Shown: piece after piece, positions 1-11,587 of the stretch
Layout of the letters: each line of letters opens with the position of its first letter
Position numbering within the stretch: position 1 is the stretch's first letter
Assembly (NCBI GenBank): GCA_028583405.1
Contig: CM053256.1
Location: 184,001 to 248,000 of the forward strand
DNA: 64,000 bases
Direction: 5' to 3'
Source: Pogonophryne albipinna
Lineage: Eukaryota; Chordata; Actinopteri; Perciformes; Artedidraconidae
Notes under the pieces: model-generated
Told to the model about the DNA's origin: nothing
Database searches by the model: none
What the model saw: only the letters and a program-made list of their open reading frames with translations
Position numbers and translations under genes: made by a program

Positions 1-310
1 TGCCCCCGGACCCCCCTAGAGGAGGTGAGGTCCCCCCACTTAAATCATGTTCACATGGATAGGAAACTAAATACATTGGCACACATCTTGTGTCCATATC
101 TTTCTGTTTGGGTGGTCATGCCACAACCGTGCACGTGCATGCATGCGCGAGTCATGGTACGATATCTGCTTGTTCTTTGCACAGCATGAAAGAAAGGTGA
201 AATGAATGGGCTCTGATTTTAGTTTTTTTAAGCAGAGGTTGAGTTCAATAATTTGTACGGCCCTCGGAGGATGTTGTAAAAATGTAAAGGAAAAAGGTTC
301 CCCACCCCTG
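1..310 (-). repeat. hAT-like repeat end in a NOP2 intron
   Basis: This stretch lies upstream of the first recognisable NOP2 exon and I see no exon in it. Read on the minus strand it begins at 310 with CAGGGGTGGGGAACC and continues with a GGGCCGT segment. A repeat at 61878 starts with the same CAGGGGTGGGGAACCT on the + strand. CAG...CTG ends of this form are typical of hAT elements. The other end lies outside the window, so family and length are open. Bases 311-554 are plain intron. Confidence 0.5.
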
Positions 311-554
311 CTGTAAATAATAATAAAAACCCTTGATTTATGACTTAACATCTCTGTCTCCTATTGATCTGAGTATATTGTAAAGAATAGCCAGTTAATT
401 GAAGCATTACAGCACAGGCCTTTGTCAGATGGTATATTACGCTGGTTTTTTTCTGCTTCGAATAGTTCTCTCTTTTTTCACCTACCTGTGTTTGCATCCC
501 TGATTATAGATGGTATGAATGACTAACAACGTTCCTTGTTTTGTTTACTTTTAG

Positions 555-3500
555 CTCCTTCCCATCGAGCGCGCAGCAAAGAAAGCACAACAGCTGAAGG
601 AAGCCTTGGATCTGGATAGCGACGACGATAGTGATGAAGATGATGCTAAAAAGAAAAAGAAATCCGATTCTGATGAGGAGGAAGACACGGTACAAGCCAA
701 CATGGATGAGATGGACGCATTCAAGCTGCCCGGGGCAGAGGAGAGTGCGAAAGAAGGTGAGCGGCTTTCCAAAAAAGTCTTTGTCTTTCACATCAAATTT
801 GTTTAAGCAAGAAGTCTAAATCTTGTCTGTTTTTGAAGGCATCCTGCCTCTGGACCTGAAGACCATCCATCAGAGGATAAAGGACAACATCGAAGTGCTC
901 TGTAACTTCACAAAGCAGAGAGAAGAGGGCAAAGAGAGGGCCGAGTACCTCTCTCTCCTGAAGAAGGATCTGTGTACTTACTACAGCTACAACCACTTCC
1001 TCCTCGAGAAGTTAATGGACATCTTCCCCCTTTCAGAGGTGGGTCATTGTTCCCACTCAGGTCCTACCAAACAGAGCACATTGTGATTATAACAGAATAA
1101 TGTACACAATTACAAGACTTTGAATATGTTTTGAGTTCTGTAAAAAATACACTGATTTTTTTTAATTTGATTTATCAATCTGTTTTTCTTTTCTCGCTCA
1201 CAGCTGGTTGATTTCCTCGAGGCGAATGAAATCCACAGACCTGTCACTATCCGCACCAACACACTGAAGACCAGGAGGAGGGATCTGGCCCAGGTCAGTG
1301 CTCGGAGTGGGAGAGGGGGATTAAACGGCTAGTTTCTTGCAATTGAACTTATTAAAAAGCATGAATAAAGTAGTCATTTATTTATTTTGTACACGATTTA
1401 ACTGCATTATATGTAAAGAAATGTAACATAACAATAAAACTTAAAAAATGCAGTTAGCAGAACCAACAATGTGACATTTCAGAGATTTTTTTTTATTGTC
1501 AACTCATCAAAGACTTTTATTGTCTAGTCTCAAGTGCTGCCTTCAAGCGCTCATATGTTTAACATAACTTGTGTGTTGTGTTTAGGCCCTGATCAACAGA
1601 GGAGTGAACCTTGACCCTTTGGGGAAATGGTCTAAAGTGGGTTTGGTCATCTACGACTCCTCAGTACCCGTCGGTATGTCTCAGCATCAACAATCTGACT
1701 TTAACCATTAAGGATCTTTGAGTGGAGAATATCTGAGTTGACCTTTTCCCAAACCAGCTTTAACTGTGACTCTTCCTGTGTTTTATGAAAGGTGCGACCC
1801 CGGAGTATCTGTCCGGTCAGTACATGCTGCAAGGAGCCTCCAGCTTCCTGCCCGTCATGGCGCTCTCTCCTCAGGAGGGGGAGTTAGTGCTGGACATGAG
1901 CTCAGCCCCAGGAGGGAAGACCACTTATATCGGTAAGATGTGCTGACATTTAAATACACACTTATGAAACTGTATAATGTTGACTAGAGATGATTATTCT
2001 CATTATAGATTCATCTACTGATCCATTTCTGTTGATTTTCAGAATGTTTTGTTGCTAAAATATCTCAAAGTGGTGTGAAATGTCCATTATAATTTTCCAT
2101 AGCCCAACATGTCATATTTAAAATCCTTATTTAATCCAACCAGCAGTCCTAAATCCAAGAATATTTAGTTTACAATCATGTATGAAGAAGAAAAGCAAAA
2201 CAATGATTATGCTAAAAGTAAATGCTGAACCAACTGTTGAATGTCACACTAGTGGACTCAGCTGTAATGTAGAGCAATGCAAATGAAGGCAAATGACAGT
2301 TTTTAACGATCTATGTGAATGTTCCCGCCTCAGCTCAGCTGATGAGAAACACGGGGACGATCGTGGCGAATGACGCCAACGCTGACAGACTGAAGAGTGT
2401 GGTGGGGAACATCCACCGTCTGGGCGTCACCAACACGGTGGTCTGCAACTACGACGGGAGGCAGTTCCCAAAGGTAACGTTAATACAGAGTTAACGTTTC
2501 AGATTTGTACAGACGGTGCATGTTTTGTCTCTGTCCGGTTTGGTCCTATGTCAACAAATGTATGAATGTTTTTTTCTGACGAGTGCTTTCTCCCAGAAAT
2601 CAAATATTCAATTGTAAAAAGAAACTGTAATTTTTTTCAGACCAAGGTAGGTTTTTCTTAGCTTTCGATTTGTGAATAAAGTCATCAGCCAATCATGTTT
2701 AGAGGATTATATGCATACATGTTTACCAGAGAGAACTCAAACTCAGCCAGAGCGTTTTGTTATAAAAAACTCATTAAAATAGTTTTCAGTGCAATTACAT
2801 TTGATTTATTGAACAAGTGTTGGAACTACATGTTTACTCCTCATGCCCCCCATGTGTAGAGGCCTTGATACTACAGTTCTCGGCAGTATTCTGACTCACT
2901 GATTTGATTTGTTTCCTGCAGGTGATGGGTGGATTTGACCGAGTGCTGCTCGATGCTCCGTGCTCAGGCACCGGAGTCATCGCTAAAGATCCGGCTGTGA
3001 AGACCAGCAAGGTAAAACAACATTCACTGTTCACACATACGGTCATACAGATCCTTACTGTAGGTTTTAAATAGTGTTTAATACTTGTTCCCACCCTGTT
3101 ATTCCCTGACAGGATGAAGGTGACATCCAGCGCTCTGCTCACCTCCAGAAGGAACTGCTTCTGTCCGCCATCGACTCCGTCAACGCTGAGTCCTCTACGG
3201 GAGGATATGTAGTCTACTGCACTTGCTCCATTATGGTATGTGTTCTGCTTTAAGGGGTTGCAATGGTGAAATATCTTTTTTAAACTTCCACACATTCCCT
3301 TTGTTAGCTTCCCTATATTTATGTATGAGATCAGATGAGATTTCTCCATCTAGATACATTTTTCCTTAAATAAACATGTGTAGTTGCATCACCTTTTATG
3401 TTTCTGTTGCACAAGTAAACCACTGCTATCCTACTGTATATGCAGCTAATACATTCTTAGGTTTATCCATTTTGTGTGAGTTGTTAGCAGAATCATTTGG

Positions 3501-4473
3501 ATACTGATCAAAATGTCTTCTCCCAGGTGGAGGAGAATGAATGGGTGGTGGACTACGCTTTAAAGAAAAGGAACGTCAAATTAGTTCCCTGCGGACTTGA
3601 CTTTGGCAAGGAAGGCTTCACCAGGTAAAGGAGACGACCCATGAGTTGAGTTATTGAAGGCAAATACTCTCAGAATCTCTAACCCTTACTTTATTTGTTC
3701 AGGTTTAAGGAACGTAGATTCCATCCAACTCTGAAACTGTCTCGCCGATTTTACCCTCATACCCACAATATGGATGGGTTTTTTGTGGCAAAGTTTAAGA
3801 AATTCTCCAATGTAGTTCCAACTACACCAGTTGTAAAAGGTAACGCTCTATCCAACTATCACATGCCAACTTTAACCATGTTAGTTAACCTGTTTAACAT
3901 ATACTCATCCTGTGTTGTTTTGTAGAAGAAGAGGAAAATGGAGAGGCTCCTGAGGCGACAGTGGTTACAGAATCTCCTGAAAAGAAACCCGCCAAAAGTG
4001 ACAAGAAAAAGACGATCGTCCCCGGAAAGGCAGTCGGCTTGAAGGGAAAACCCCAAACCAACGGGACAGCGGACAAGAAAAAGACGATCGTCCCCGGAAA
4101 GGCAGGCGGCTTGAAGGGAAAACTCCAAACCAACAGGACAGCGGCCAAGAAAAAGACGATCGTCCCCGGAAAGGCAGGCGGCTTGAAGGGAAAAGCCCAA
4201 ACCAATGGGACAGCAGCCAAGGCAAGGCAGGCAATCGTGAAGCCAAAAGGCAAAAAGGACTCACCTGCGGGACCAACAAAGGCAAAGAAAGCCAAGATGG
4301 ATGGAGAGACTGTGAAAGGGGCCATGGCCAAGACACCTGCAGCGAAAACAGCTGATGAATCTAAAGCATCAACGGCTGACAAACAGAAGAAATCACCCAT
4401 GAAGGAGAAGAAAAGGATGGGAAAGAATAAATTCAGAAAGCTACAGAGCCTGTTGAAAAATGAAATAGAGTGA
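555..4473 (+). CDS. nop2: NOP2, 28S rRNA cytosine-C5 methyltransferase (3' part of gene, 11 exons)
   Basis: Nucleolar SAM-dependent enzyme that makes m5C in 28S rRNA and takes part in 60S subunit assembly. Exons: 555-756, 839-1038, 1204-1293, 1586-1673, 1792-1932, 2334-2473, 2922-3011, 3113-3235, 3527-3624, 3703-3839, 3926-4473; all introns GT-AG and the sum is 1857 nt (618 codons plus stop). The 5' exons lie left of the window; the first exon seen opens in frame with [13 protein letters not shown] and an acidic run. The Rossmann core carries the SAM loop [11 protein letters not shown] (exon at 1792). DAPCSGTG holds the motif IV Cys (codon 2961) and YCTCS the motif VI Cys (codon 3224), so both catalytic cysteines are present. 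[27 protein letters not shown] sequence ends the domain. The tail is lysine-rich, low complexity and poorly conserved. Identity is secure; only the N-terminus is missing. Confidence 0.96.
4003..4218 (+). repeat. nop2: In-frame 72-bp triplicate repeat in the last NOP2 exon
   Basis: Three tandem copies of a 72-bp unit start at 4003, 4075 and 4147 inside the terminal coding exon. Each encodes 24 residues beginning [10 protein letters not shown] and containing GLKGK and QTN. The unit length is a multiple of three, so frame is kept. Copies differ by only a few bases, which suggests recent expansion. The repeat enlarges the basic C-terminal tail, which in vertebrate NOP2 is variable and outside the methyltransferase domain. 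Confidence 0.9.
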
Positions 4474-4747
4474 TGCTGTGTACAGCGGGATGAATTTAAC
4501 TAGATTATGTAGGAGCTTTCTAGAGCTACTTAACGGACCCAGATTTCTTCAGATAAACGGTATTTTATTACAGTGTGTCGATACTGTATGTGTCAGTCTG
4601 ATATTATTTGTAATACCTGTGTACAAATGGATTAGACTAGTTGGCGCAAATTGGGTCCTCCCTTTTTATTGTGTTCAAGAATATTCATTATGTTTGTCTG
4701 TTGATTTAATTGCAGGGTGGGATTACTTCCATAAATCTGTGAAACAT

Positions 4748-4753
4748 AATAAA
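4748..4753 (+). terminator. nop2: NOP2 poly(A) signal
   Basis: AATAAA lies about 275 bases after the NOP2 stop codon and is followed by a T/GT-rich stretch (around 4765-4800), the usual form of a cleavage and polyadenylation site. Bases 4800-5290 are AT-rich intergenic sequence in which I see nothing further. Confidence 0.7.
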
Positions 4754-5299
4754 TCTTTTAAGATATCTTTCTCATCACTTGTTTGATTTGTCTTCCTTTT
4801 AATTGTTTACGCCAACATTTTCAAGCCAGCTATAAATAAACCCTTTTCAAATTGTAGATTTCACTCCTTTTTCTTTGGTTACATAAGACATTTACCTTAC
4901 TTACTACTAACTAATTTATGTTTTATCATTAGTGTAGTTTCATATCTCTACCAAATAAATTAATGTCTTTCTCTCATTGAACTTATGACTGACAATATAT
5001 CTTGAATTTGAGTTCTGACTGACCATAATTAAAAAACAATGGTTTTCTAATTTCAGATATTGAAAATTAACAATATTAAATCTATACAATTCAAGTGTTT
5101 ATAAGTCTTATTGTAGCATGTTGAATATTAGGTCCTAAGTGGTCATAATTAAATTGCAGAAATATTCCTAAACTTAAACTTGCAATATACCAGCTTGTGT
5201 TAAAGAAATGTGGTTATATATAAGATACATTACAATTAAATTACCACTTGGGATGTGAATGTGTGCTGGAACACTACACTACTCTGAGTGTGGAATCAA

Positions 5300-5361
5300 C
5301 CAATCAGATACCTCCATTCCGGACCGGAAGCTGTGTTGTTTACATTTTCTAAGATGGCGGC
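5300..5361 (+). promoter_or_regulatory. ing4: ING4 proximal promoter with CCAAT, ETS and YY1-type motifs
   Basis: Immediately upstream of the ING4 start are CCAATCA (5300-5306), an ETS-type CCGGAAG (5324-5330), and AAGATGGCGGC (5351-5361), which is the YY1 consensus and contains the ATG itself. There is no TATA box. This fits a TATA-less housekeeping promoter with a short 5' UTR. Motif matches are by eye; occupancy is not shown. Confidence 0.55.
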
Positions 5362-8300
5362 GGGGATGTATTTGGAGCATTATTTGGACAGTAAGCTGTT
5401 TTTTTAACCGTTTAACACATTAAAAAAATTCATCCCATTTATCTAATTTCATACTTTGTATTTCGCTGAGCAAAGAAGCCTCGAAACAACCCGTGTGGGG
5501 AACGGAAACATGTAACCGTTTCCTCAACGGTCAGCGGGTTTGGGCTCTGACTATTTCCTGGAATAGCGAATCTCCCAGTTGCAGATACATGATGCTATAT
5601 AGATTACATTGTGTTCTTTTGACTGACCTTGTTTAGATTAATTAAACAAGTGAAAGACAATTGTATTTCTGTGTCTTGTTATTTGCATAAATTGTGAATG
5701 CTGATTTTAAGTGCTAATATGTTAGCCCAATGCATCACGTGATTAAGCTAGCTTCTACACGTCAACGTTTCCTTTTCAGAACCGCTATTAATCCGTAATC
5801 AATGTAGTGTTTTGTATATTTTAAAATGTGTTTTAATTATGGGTTGTTTAACCCCGAGCATCACGTGATTAAGCCAGCCGTTCTGTATTAACGTTTCCTT
5901 TTCAGAACCGCTTTTAATCTGTTATAATGTTGAGTTTCATATATTTTAAGTGTTGTTTTGATTATATTTTTACGTATTTTTTTACACTGTGAAGTGCCTT
6001 TGAGTTTCTTGAAAGCGCTCTATAATTAAAAATGCATTATTGTTATCTGGCTGAAGGCGGGATTATACTGACTGTTGTCTCCCTTCACAACAGGCATAGA
6101 AAACTTGCCCTTTGAGCTGCAGAGAAACTTCAATTTGATGAGAGATCTAGATCAACGCACAGAGGGTGAGAGAAATTAACTGTATTATCTGTGGATCCTA
6201 ACCCTGCAATTGTGTGAAAAAGCTTGTTCTCTGTACCTATAAAAGCCCACTTTTATATCTCGTCTTCAAACAACCTCATATTTGCATCGATGCAAGGGAT
6301 CCCTAAGATCTATGAGGGGTCACAAGATGAAAACGAGGTTAAGAAAGTAGAGAATCAATTACTTCTTCTACTAATGTTTGCCTTTTTTGTGAGAAATACT
6401 CAATATTTGGACCCTAAGGGAGTCATAGGCCAAACATTGTTGAAGCCATTGACCCACAGTAGAATACTAGTATTGTGGTTATGAATATATTTATAAAGAG
6501 CTATGCACAGCTGTTTTCATTTAAGCTTTACCTTAGTTAATTACTCTGTGCATATTTATTCCCATATTTATGTTAATGGTAATTGTATGTAGTGCCACTG
6601 CAACACAGCAAATGTGCTGTATCGTGCTATATTCTAATAATTGATGTTTGTCAATTCAGTGTAATAGTTTGTGAATTATATTTTTTTAATATTCTAGGAG
6701 TTCCTGTATCCCTCAACATGAGTTGTTAATGCATGCTAAACAAGTAGATGTCTAAAATTAAGTTGTGCAATTATTTCTGTATATTCGAGAAGTAGGTTAA
6801 TTTCCTTTTATGTATTTGTTTGAGTAACATTGACCAAACAGTTAAGAGTTGTATAAGAAGTTTAACTTAACTCAGCTCTACTTGTCTCTCTCTCTCAGAT
6901 CTAAAGGGACAGATAGACTCTCTGGCTAAAGAATACACAGCCAACGCCCGGACGCTGTCCTCTGAACAGAAGCTGTCCATACTAAGGCAGATTCAGCAGT
7001 CTTACAGTAAATGCAAAGAGTTTGGAGATGATAAGGTGCAACTGGCCATGCAGACCTATGAAATGGTTAGTATCTGTAATGTTCTTATATACATCTCTGG
7101 GTAATATAAGTGGGAAAACAATGTCGTCCAACCGTGCCATAATCATAATAAATCTGTTGTATTTTCTGCAGGTCGACAAACACATCAGACGTCTGGACAC
7201 AGACTTGGCTCGGTTTGAAGCTGACTTGAAGGAAAAGCAGATAGAGAGCACGGACTATGATTCCACCTCGAGCAAGGGCAAGAAAAGTGTGTTTCCATTT
7301 CATTTGCTTAATATCTACTTGCCCTGCGAGTCCAAATCCAAGCTTTATGATATCATTCAAGTTTCAAAGGTTACAGTGTAGAAATGGCAATGAAAATCTC
7401 TTGACCCGAGCTCCTCCAACGATGCAATATATAATAAAGTGCTTGTGTGATTCCAGTTGAAACCAGACTGAAGGAAAAGAAGACGGCTAAGACCAGATCT
7501 AAAGTGAAGAGCTCGGATGAAGATGGCAGCCCCAAGAGTGCACAGAAGAAAGTCAAACTCCTTCAGCCGTACGTTGTGTAGCTTCATTCCTGCTGTCTTG
7601 ACTTCTCAGATTCAAAGTAACACACTTTTAGTTCGTTAAATGATCATTCTCCCTTTCAATTATTATCTCTCAATCATCAGAGGAGAATTCAACAGCCCTG
7701 CCACTAACTTTGGGAACGTGCACCCTTCTGATGTGCTGGACATGCCGGTGGACCCCAACGAGCCCACCTACTGTCTGTGTCATCAGGTCTCCTACGGCGA
7801 GATGATCGGCTGCGACAACACTGATGTGAGTTTGGTTTCTCAGCCCCGTCAGTCTCAGTCCAGGGCCATGAAGTACCCTTTGGATGTTCATTTACCAACT
7901 GATTTTATATATTTCGCCATTATTCAGGGTTAATACTTGGAAGAATGTTGTTTGAGAATATTGAATTAGGCGGGAAAAAGGCTACAGAAAGTCGCTTGCA
8001 TTGTCTTTACTTTATTTATTTACTTTTTGTGTCGATAAATAATGCTTTACATCAGTTGCACTTACAGCAACAACAAAAAAAGTGTGTATAATTGGTCCTC
8101 TGATAGTGGAGACTTTTGCTAGTGACATTAAGAACTGAAAATGTACAAAAGAAGAAAAGGAACAATGATAAGAAACTGGGATAAATTAAATTAAAGAGGA
8201 CAGAAAAGTGAAGTACAACATTGTTGCATAGAGAGGCGGAGTCCCGCCCATCGCCTTCCGCCCCATGGGACCTTATTTCTAAAAAAGCATGTATTGAAGT

Positions 8301-9267
8301 CAATGGAGAGAGAAAGATTATCTTTCGATCCCGTTTGAATTGTGCCACGAATTACACATATGATGTTTGTCAATTTAAAAATAATTTCCATGTCAAAAAG
8401 TCACAGTTTGTCGTAAAACTGTTGAAATATAAGACTATGAAAAATACGCAACTAGAAAGACTACAAATCCCAGAGTCCCGGTCCCGCATGCTGGCTCTGG
8501 AACCGACTAACTCCCCTTGTGTGTATGCACAGCTCTCAACGTGCCCAGACTTGCAGTGATTTTCACCTCTTTTAATACTTTTCGCCTCGTTCTGAAAGAA
8601 AGAAGTGAAATGTTCCAACGTGACGGCCGTCTTGGTGAGTGGTGCGAGGCGGGAGATGTAGTTCATTGAGCGTTTCACACAAACAAAGTGTTACTTCACA
8701 GTTTTACGACACATTTGTATTTTTTTGACTTGCAAAATTATCTTTTAAATTGACAAACATCATATGTGTAACTCGTGGCACAATTCAAACGGGATCAAAA
8801 GATAATCTTTCTCTCTCCATTGACTTCAATACATACTTTTTCCGAAATACGGTCCCATGGAGGTCCCCGGAAGGGGAGGGACTTCGCCTCTCTATAGACT
8901 ATTTTAAACATTCATAATAGAAATATCCATACCCAAAATAATGACTTGTTACAGAAAAAATGTAAGTTAGAATTTCTGAATACATTTGTGCTAAATGTGT
9001 CTCTGGACTAAGTGCTCCATTTGCATGAAAACTTAACAGCACATTTTCTTTTTGTCTTCTCTCTAGTGCTCCATTGAGTGGTTCCATTTTGCATGCGTGG
9101 GCCTGACAACCAAACCCAGAGGCAAATGGTAAGAAACTCTGTCCACAGTTCCAATGTGAACAATGGGAGTGTGAATTGGTAATCAATTATTCAAGTCACC
9201 TACATGTGTTTTATCTCCTCTGTGCAGGTATTGTCCACGATGCTCTCAAGACAGAAAGAGAAAATAA
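5354..9267 (+). CDS. ing4: ING4, inhibitor of growth family member 4 (complete, 8 exons, 249 aa)
   Basis: Chromatin reader subunit of HBO1 (KAT7) histone acetyltransferase complexes; its PHD finger binds H3K4me3. Exons: 5354-5390, 6094-6165, 6899-7065, 7172-7286, 7457-7568, 7681-7825, 9067-9128, 9228-9267; 750 nt, giving 249 aa, the same length as human ING4. The start [13 protein letters not shown] is the family N-terminus. The N-terminal ING coiled-coil domain is followed by a basic, NLS-like linker ([17 protein letters not shown]). The C-terminal PHD finger has [17 protein letters not shown] and WYCPRCSQ, so all C4HC3 ligands are present. The linker begins [10 protein letters not shown] and lacks the GRTQ sequence of mammalian ING4. 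ING5 is excluded by the N-terminus and by [11 protein letters not shown] in the PHD. The poly(A) site is not certain; AATAAA at 10242 is a candidate. Confidence 0.97.
5721..5965 (+). repeat. Tandem duplication of about 120 bp in ING4 intron 1
   Basis: Two diverged copies (about 5721-5840 and 5845-5965) share GCATCACGTGATTAAGC, AACGTTTCCTTTTCAGAACC and TTTTRATTAT in the same order. Each carries a palindromic CACGTG E-box and a decoy acceptor-like TTCCTTTTCAG. The rest of intron 1 and intron 2 is AT-rich without recognisable genes. Confidence 0.75.
8228..8896. mobile_element. Fold-back (long TIR) element in ING4 intron 6
   Basis: The left arm from about 8228 (ATAGAGAGGCGGAGTCCC...) and the right arm ending about 8896 (...GGGACTTCGCCTCTCTAT) are inverted complements over roughly 180 bases. 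The match runs through the segments AAGTCAATGGAGAGAGAAAG and GATCCCGTTTGAATTGTG and on to the ACATATGATGTTTGTCAA block. The centre is unique sequence with no transposase. The structure is that of a non-autonomous MITE. It takes up about half of the 1.24 kb intron separating the two PHD exons. Confidence 0.8.
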
Positions 9268-10394
9268 GAACTGGAACAAAACTGATCATGGAAGATGAGA
9301 AGAATATTTCTTCATTAGTTACTACAGTAGAGTTTTTGTTTCTCATATTCCTTAACGTTTGGTGTTTTGTTTTTCGTTTACGTAATTTGCCTTGGTCTGA
9401 TGCAGTGCGTGTGAAGGAGCCAAGTGGTTACAAATGTATTTAAATATTGTTTTTAGTTTTTTTACGGTTAACCATATTTTTTGCTTTTTTTATTACCTTT
9501 GGTGCTCTTATTTTATTCCTTTTTTTACATTTTGTTTGACTTGATTGAATTATAAACACTACGACTGCCCCTAATGGTTTAACATTTACAAGTTGTCAAA
9601 AACACTTTATATTATAGTCACATGTCTGATTACAAAATGTAAGTATTATCTCTGAAAACAGTTAGACCATGGATACTATTTTGCTTTGTTGTATAGTTAG
9701 TTCTTTGTGCTTAGCATTGGAACACTAGTTTTATGTTTTAAGTAAAACAAGAGGGCAAAAGAACATGAAGACGAACGCTGCACCCTGAGAGTATTAGTAA
9801 TCAGTGGGTAGTGACTTCAACTGTTTCATTTTAACATTTGACTGAGTGCTGTATAGAAAGTAAGACATTTTGTGAAAAAACTATTGTCATTTCTGTAGCT
9901 GAAACATTGGTACAGTGGAGAGGGGGTGATTGTTGTCAATCATTTGAATACAGCTACTACCTCAAAAAACGTGCCTTTGTGGTCCTTTGTGTCCTGTGTG
10001 TGTTTTCAACAGATAGTCGGTCCTACAAGCTCTGAATTTTAAATGTGGTGTTCTGTTTTTTCATATTGTGTTTTCATATAACAAAACTACAGTACTAGTA
10101 GGACAGGAGCGAATGACTTAAATTATGAATAGAACGATATATATAAAAGAGTATAAAATATATTATATCAACATTTGTAATTCATTATTTTTTTGTAAAT
10201 ACCAAAAAAATACATTTACGGTCAAGCACAAGTAAGTACACAATAAACCTAACTTTTGAATTTCACAAAATACATGAATGGAAATGAGGAAATAAAGGAT
10301 ACAACTGATAAGAGACACATTCAAATATTACAGACATAATTTGTGATCTCATATGAGAAGAGAAAACAGCAATTGAAGTGACTTTAACAAAATA

Positions 10395-10660
10395 TAATAA
10401 TAATAGATTTGATTTGTTAGCGCTTTTACAGGTGCTCAAAGACGCTTTACAGATATAGTGAAAAGAAAAGGAAGGGAACAACAAATACATATATAGTTAA
10501 AGTCAAATAATACAAAAACAATCACACATTAAAAGCCAGATTGAAGAGGTGAGTTTTTTTGAAGGTGGTGAGGTCAGTGCAGTCTCTGATGGGTTGTGGG
10601 AGTGAGTTCCAGAGGGAGGGGGCAGCGACGGAGAAGGCTCTGTCCCCCCATAAATATCCG
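10395..10660. repeat. Dispersed fish repeat between ING4 and NCAPD2
   Basis: The segment containing GCGCTTTTACAGGTGCTCAAAG, then GCAGTCTCTGATGGGTTGTG and AGTTCCAGAGGGAGGGGGC, resembles an abundant dispersed element I recognise from other fish genomes; I cannot name the family. No ORF is present. The region 9268-10394 is ING4 3' UTR and AT-rich intergenic DNA with no other recognisable feature. Confidence 0.4.
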
Positions 10661-10754
10661 CAAAATTCTATCCTCCTGTTTTTCGCAAGAGCAAGAGAGT
10701 TAAGAATTCAATTCAATACAAATACTGTGTGACTGCTGCAGTGTTCACATCTGT

Positions 10755-10934
10755 CCAGTAGGTGGCAGTGCTGGGTAAAACGACGTGTGACGTCAGCGCG
10801 TCATTGCTTTGGCGCGAGGTCTAGGAAAGTTTGAAAAGCTGCAGATTCAAACAGCCAGGAGACGCGGACAGAGCAGCTGCACCTTCAGTCTCCAGAGGTC
10901 TTCATCGTGGATAAAAGGGCAACAGCCGCTAGAG
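10755..10934 (+). promoter_or_regulatory. ncapd2: NCAPD2 promoter and non-coding exon 1
   Basis: In order: CCAGTAGGTGGCAG (10755-10768), a close match to the CTCF core; TGACGTCA (10788-10795), a perfect CRE; TTTGGCGCG (10808-10816), E2F-like; and TTTGAA (10830-10835), the CHR element used by DREAM/MuvB in G2/M genes. There is no TATA box. A non-coding exon 1 ends at 10934 (AGAG followed by GTGAGC) and splices to 11586. An E2F plus CHR promoter fits a mitotic condensin gene. The CTCF-like motif also occurs in fish repeats, so it may be incidental. Binding is inferred from motifs only. Confidence 0.6.
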
Positions 10935-11336
10935 GTGAGCGTTATATTTCTAAGATAGTTCAACAGCGTTGTTAGGTTAGCTTCAGTGGTTCTCGTTAAA
11001 TAACGTACAGCCGCCTAATGAAGCAAAAACAGTTAGCAGCTAAAGTTAGCTACCCTGCTAACGTTGCTAGCGCTAGCTGTTAGTGGGGCTAGCTTAATTC
11101 ACAACAACACAGCAGTACGGATTAGAAAACATCGTATTCACTTTTCATAAACACATCATTCGTGTTGTATAATTTGACGGTTAGTGTTGAGTTGTGTGCT
11201 CCTTAGCTTACCAGTTAGCATTACGTACTGAATAAAACACATTTCTTAGTGATCGAAGCTACTGTTACGTTCCTACAGGTTTGATAGAAAGTAACAGTTA
11301 ACATATCGTGGCGAGGAAAGGATTCAATTTAAGCGG

Positions 11337-11475
11337 AGGTGGAAGAAGTACTCGGATCCTATGCTAAAGTATTTCAGTCACTTCAAGTAAAGACACGGCA
11401 ATACTAATCTACACAGTATTTCCAGTATCTAAATATCGAAGTACTTCTTGAGGTTGAAGAAGTACAGCGGCTTGG
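11337..11475 (+). repeat. Dispersed repeat in NCAPD2 intron 1
   Basis: GGTGGAAGAAGTACTCGGATCC and following AGTA-rich sequence match the widespread fish repeat that reads 'agaagtactcagatcctttacttaag'. It is degenerate, with a second GAAGTAC near its end. The rest of intron 1 (10935-11585) holds nothing else I recognise. Confidence 0.5.
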
Positions 11476-11587
11476 GAATCACCGAGCACATGGATTACTG
11501 TTAAGAACTAAAACTGGATGTTAATAATCAAATAACGCAACTATGTAAGCTAGTTTAGTAAACTGTTTTTGTCTGCTTGACGCAGGG

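Noticed and set aside
2834..3349. 171-codon ORF on the minus strand
   Set aside because: Antisense shadow of two NOP2 catalytic exons and their introns; no family resemblance.
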